DNA from: Helicobacteraceae bacterium UBA6016
GTDB lineage: Bacteria > Campylobacterota > Campylobacteria > Campylobacterales > UBA6016
NCBI GenBank assembly: GCA_002428055.1
Contig: DIZY01000115.1
Coordinates: forward strand, 6,150-19,688
DNA: 13,539 nucleotides
Direction: 5' to 3'
Shown: positions 11,962 to 13,539 of the stretch, piece after piece
How positions within the stretch are numbered: the stretch's first letter is position 1
Layout of the letters: each line of letters begins with the position of its first letter
Position numbers and translations under genes: made by a program
Notes under the pieces: generated by a model
Database searches by the model: none
What the model was told of the DNA's origin: nothing
What the model saw: the letters and a program-made list of their open reading frames with translations, nothing else

Positions 11962-12645
11962 TTGAAAAAACTTACCCTTTTAATCCTTTTATTTTCATTT
12001 TGTGCCTTTGCGGATAGCTCTATTGATGAGGCTTTTGTCTCGTTCGATATTAACGGCGGAGTTGAAGAGAACGCTGTTTTGTATAAGATGGCGGGAGATG
12101 AAGAGAGCGGTAAAAACCAAAAAGCATTTTTTAAAAAAACCATCCTTGCAAACAAGAATAACTATTTAATTGCAAAAAGAGTGCTTGAGGAAAAAGGTGT
12201 GCCGACGAGCTTTTTGTGGATAGCGATGACCGAGTCCAAGTTTAATAACTCTGTAGCGCTTAAACGCACAAAAACAGCCGGAATATGGCAGATGGTGCCT
12301 TATACATCAAGAATGTTCGGACTAAAAGTAGGCAAAGGCGTGGATGAGAGACGAGATGTTGAGAAGTGTACGGTAGCTTTTGCGGATTATTGCCGCTATA
12401 TGCACAAAAAGTTTAATAACTGGGGGCTTGTGGCGGTAGGCTATAACTGCGGCGACGACAGGCTACAAAAAGTGATACGAAAAGCCGGAACTAGCAACTT
12501 AAATATCATTCTTGACCCAAATAAAAAGATTCTTTCAAAAGAAACTAGAACATACTTCAAAAGAGTCATTACGCTTGCTCGTAGCGCAAACGATACCGAA
12601 ATAAAAGAGTTTTTACAAAATCTAGAGAGTGAGGATAGGAGTTGA
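11962..12645 (+). CDS. Secreted lytic transglycosylase (SLT/MltD-like catalytic domain)
   Basis: 227 residues from a TTG start with GGA at 11951-11953. A signal peptide covers residues 1-17 (MKKLTLLILLFSFCAFA, cleavage before DSS). Residues about 70-210 are an SLT domain: LWIAMTESKFN with catalytic E91, GIWQMVP (107-113) and VGYNCG (159-164), in the order seen in MltD. Such enzymes cleave the glycan strand of peptidoglycan in the periplasm, forming 1,6-anhydromuramyl ends. MltD-type LysM repeats are absent, so it is a minimal version. The Cys in the YNCG motif (normally YNAG) is a small oddity. The stop overlaps the TTG start of rlpA, so the two envelope genes are co-translated and likely act together on septal or side-wall glycan. 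Confidence 0.88.
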   Translation: MKKLTLLILLFSFCAFADSSIDEAFVSFDINGGVEENAVLYKMAGDEESGKNQKAFFKKTILANKNNYLIAKRVLEEKGVPTSFLWIAMTESKFNNSVALKRTKTAGIWQMVPYTSRMFGLKVGKGVDERRDVEKCTVAFADYCRYMHKKFNNWGLVAVGYNCGDDRLQKVIRKAGTSNLNIILDPNKKILSKETRTYFKRVITLARSANDTEIKEFLQNLESEDRS

Positions 12646-13415
12646 GAGTAGTCCTTTTGGCGCTGGCGGCGCTACTGTTTTTCGCAGGGTGTGCCAAAAA
12701 ATACGAAGTAAGGTATAACAAAGACGGCAGAGAGCAGAGTTCTTCGTCGTCCAAACTTCCCACAAAGCCGTCCTCCTCTTTTGCCTACAATATGAAACCG
12801 TACGATGTGTTCGGTAAGACATATTATCCATCGTTTGTTTCGATAGGTGAAGAGTTTAGCGGTATTGCAAGCTGGTATGGTCCTGATTTTCACGGCAAAA
12901 AGACCGCAAACGGCGAGAACTACGATATGCATGCCGATACAGCGGCGCACAAGACGCTACCGATGAATACGATAGCTAGAGTAACAAATTTAAATAATAA
13001 CAAAAGCGTAGTAGTGCGGATAAACGATAGAGGACCTTTTGTGGATGGTCGCATCATAGACCTTTCATACTCCGCCGGTAAAAGCGTAGGCATAGAAACT
13101 ACCGGAACAGCTCCGGTTAAGCTGACGGTGCTTGGCTTTGACGGTAAAATATCCAAAACAGGCGACAAGGGCGGCAAATTTGTATCCGCTATAGCCGTTC
13201 AGATAGGCGCCTTTAGAAACAAAAGCGGTGCGGACGAGTGGGCTGCAAAATATGCCAGTGTAAACGGTATATACAAATCTACCGTAAAAAGCTACGATTT
13301 TCTAGGCTCTCCGATGTATAGAGTAATGTTGGCAGGCTTTAGAAGCGAAGCGGAGGCTAGAGATTTTATTAAAGACGGGCATTTTGCCGGTTCGTTTGTC
13401 GTGAGCTTAGATTAA
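12642..13415 (+). CDS. rlpA: RlpA septal lytic transglycosylase lipoprotein with SPOR domain
   Basis: 257 residues. The TTG start overlaps the preceding TGA; GAGGA at 12631-12635 is the usable ribosome site, since AGGAG at 12637 touches the start. The lipobox LFFAGC puts the lipidated Cys at 17. A Ser-rich linker is followed by a double-psi beta-barrel at about 72-165: GIASWYGPDFHGKKTANGE, AAHKTLP with H103, INDRGPF with D129. The H-to-D spacing of 26 equals that of the Pseudomonas aeruginosa catalytic pair (H131/D157 from memory), so activity on peptide-free (naked) glycan is likely. Residues about 180-257 form a SPOR domain (VQIGAFRNKSGAD ... YRVMLAGFRSEAEAR) that binds denuded glycan at the septum. 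It is followed by hisB after 10 bases. Confidence 0.93.
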   Translation: MRVVLLALAALLFFAGCAKKYEVRYNKDGREQSSSSSKLPTKPSSSFAYNMKPYDVFGKTYYPSFVSIGEEFSGIASWYGPDFHGKKTANGENYDMHADTAAHKTLPMNTIARVTNLNNNKSVVVRINDRGPFVDGRIIDLSYSAGKSVGIETTGTAPVKLTVLGFDGKISKTGDKGGKFVSAIAVQIGAFRNKSGADEWAAKYASVNGIYKSTVKSYDFLGSPMYRVMLAGFRSEAEARDFIKDGHFAGSFVVSLD

Positions 13416-13425
13416 GGAGCGCTAA

Positions 13426-13539
13426 ATGGTAAAAATAGATAGAAAAACAAAAGAGACGGAAATATCGCTAGGGTTGGAGCTTTTGGGGGTCGGTGAATCT
13501 AGTATCAACACCGGAATAGGATTTTTTGACCATATGCTA
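13426..13539 (+). CDS. hisB: Imidazoleglycerol-phosphate dehydratase, N-terminal part (cut by window edge)
   Basis: The ATG at 13426 has a strong AAGGAG at 13414-13419. The 38 codons present read like the HisB N-terminus: RKTKETEISLGLEL, then NTGIGFFDHML, which includes the metal-binding His of the FFDHM motif. HisB removes water from imidazole-glycerol phosphate to give imidazole-acetol phosphate in histidine synthesis. The gene continues past the window. It is spaced 10 bases from rlpA, so it shares the transcript despite its unrelated function. Confidence 0.93.
   Translation, partial: MVKIDRKTKETEISLGLELLGVGESSINTGIGFFDHML

Noticed and set aside
1..13539. CRISPR array, tRNA or prophage genes
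   Set aside because: No regularly spaced repeats, cloverleaf-like segments, integrase or phage structural genes were found on either strand.

Overview
The window looks like a chromosome segment from a Campylobacterota bacterium, probably of the Sulfurimonas/Sulfuricurvum group. The basis is moderate-to-low GC with A-rich leaders, extended -10 promoters of the form TATGCTAAAAT without clear -35 boxes, a PilZ/degenerate-GGDEF protein, and a lytic transglycosylase - rlpA - hisB run that I recall as typical of that phylum. The taxon is inferred, not proven. There is no tRNA, rRNA, CRISPR array, phage structural gene or intact transposase. No gene-free stretch exceeds 300 bases; the longest are 4645-4835, 9200-9368 and 3896-4060.

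Left part (1 to about 9200) is an accessory, conflict-type island of four stacked modules, all on the + strand. Module 1 (108-3895) is a membrane-anchored NERD nuclease-like protein with a C-terminal zinc finger, overlapping by 4 bases a 1005-residue protein that joins an Hsp90/sacsin-like GHKL ATPase to a C-terminal NOV_C (DUF3883) nuclease-like domain. Module 2 (4061-4644) is a DUF433/DUF5615 (VapBC-like, PIN-fold) toxin-antitoxin pair with a 4-base overlap. Module 3 (4836-8594) is a RavA-type MoxR AAA+ ATPase fused to a right-handed beta-helix of GLUG type, followed 13 bases later by a ViaA-like VWA protein with an LRAT/NlpC-P60-like domain at its N-terminus. The ATPase gene is split by a -1 frameshift at about 5249-5258. 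Module 4 (8704-9199) is a BrnT/BrnA toxin-antitoxin pair whose toxin has a stop at codon 25.

A 22-bp perfect direct repeat lies upstream of module 1 (30-51) and upstream of module 3 (4689-4710). Each copy is followed by a near-identical 18-base stretch: this is the true start of the MoxR gene at 4836, but only a 9-codon vestige at 78-107. The two modules therefore share a duplicated 5' region, which points to common regulation or to assembly of the island by insertion at a duplicated site.

Right part (9369-13539) looks like ordinary chromosome: a YdhR-family monooxygenase, a large PilZ-domain c-di-GMP effector, a small unknown gene on the - strand, then a cell-envelope run of a secreted lytic transglycosylase, the septal lipoprotein RlpA and the start of hisB (cut by the window edge).

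The best candidate for an undescribed system is module 3: AAA+::beta-helix paired with LRAT::VWA. Its two chains match a RavA-ViaA chaperone pair, but each carries an extra domain not found in the classical pair. The NERD-zf / GHKL-NOV_C pair next to it is also a good defence candidate.
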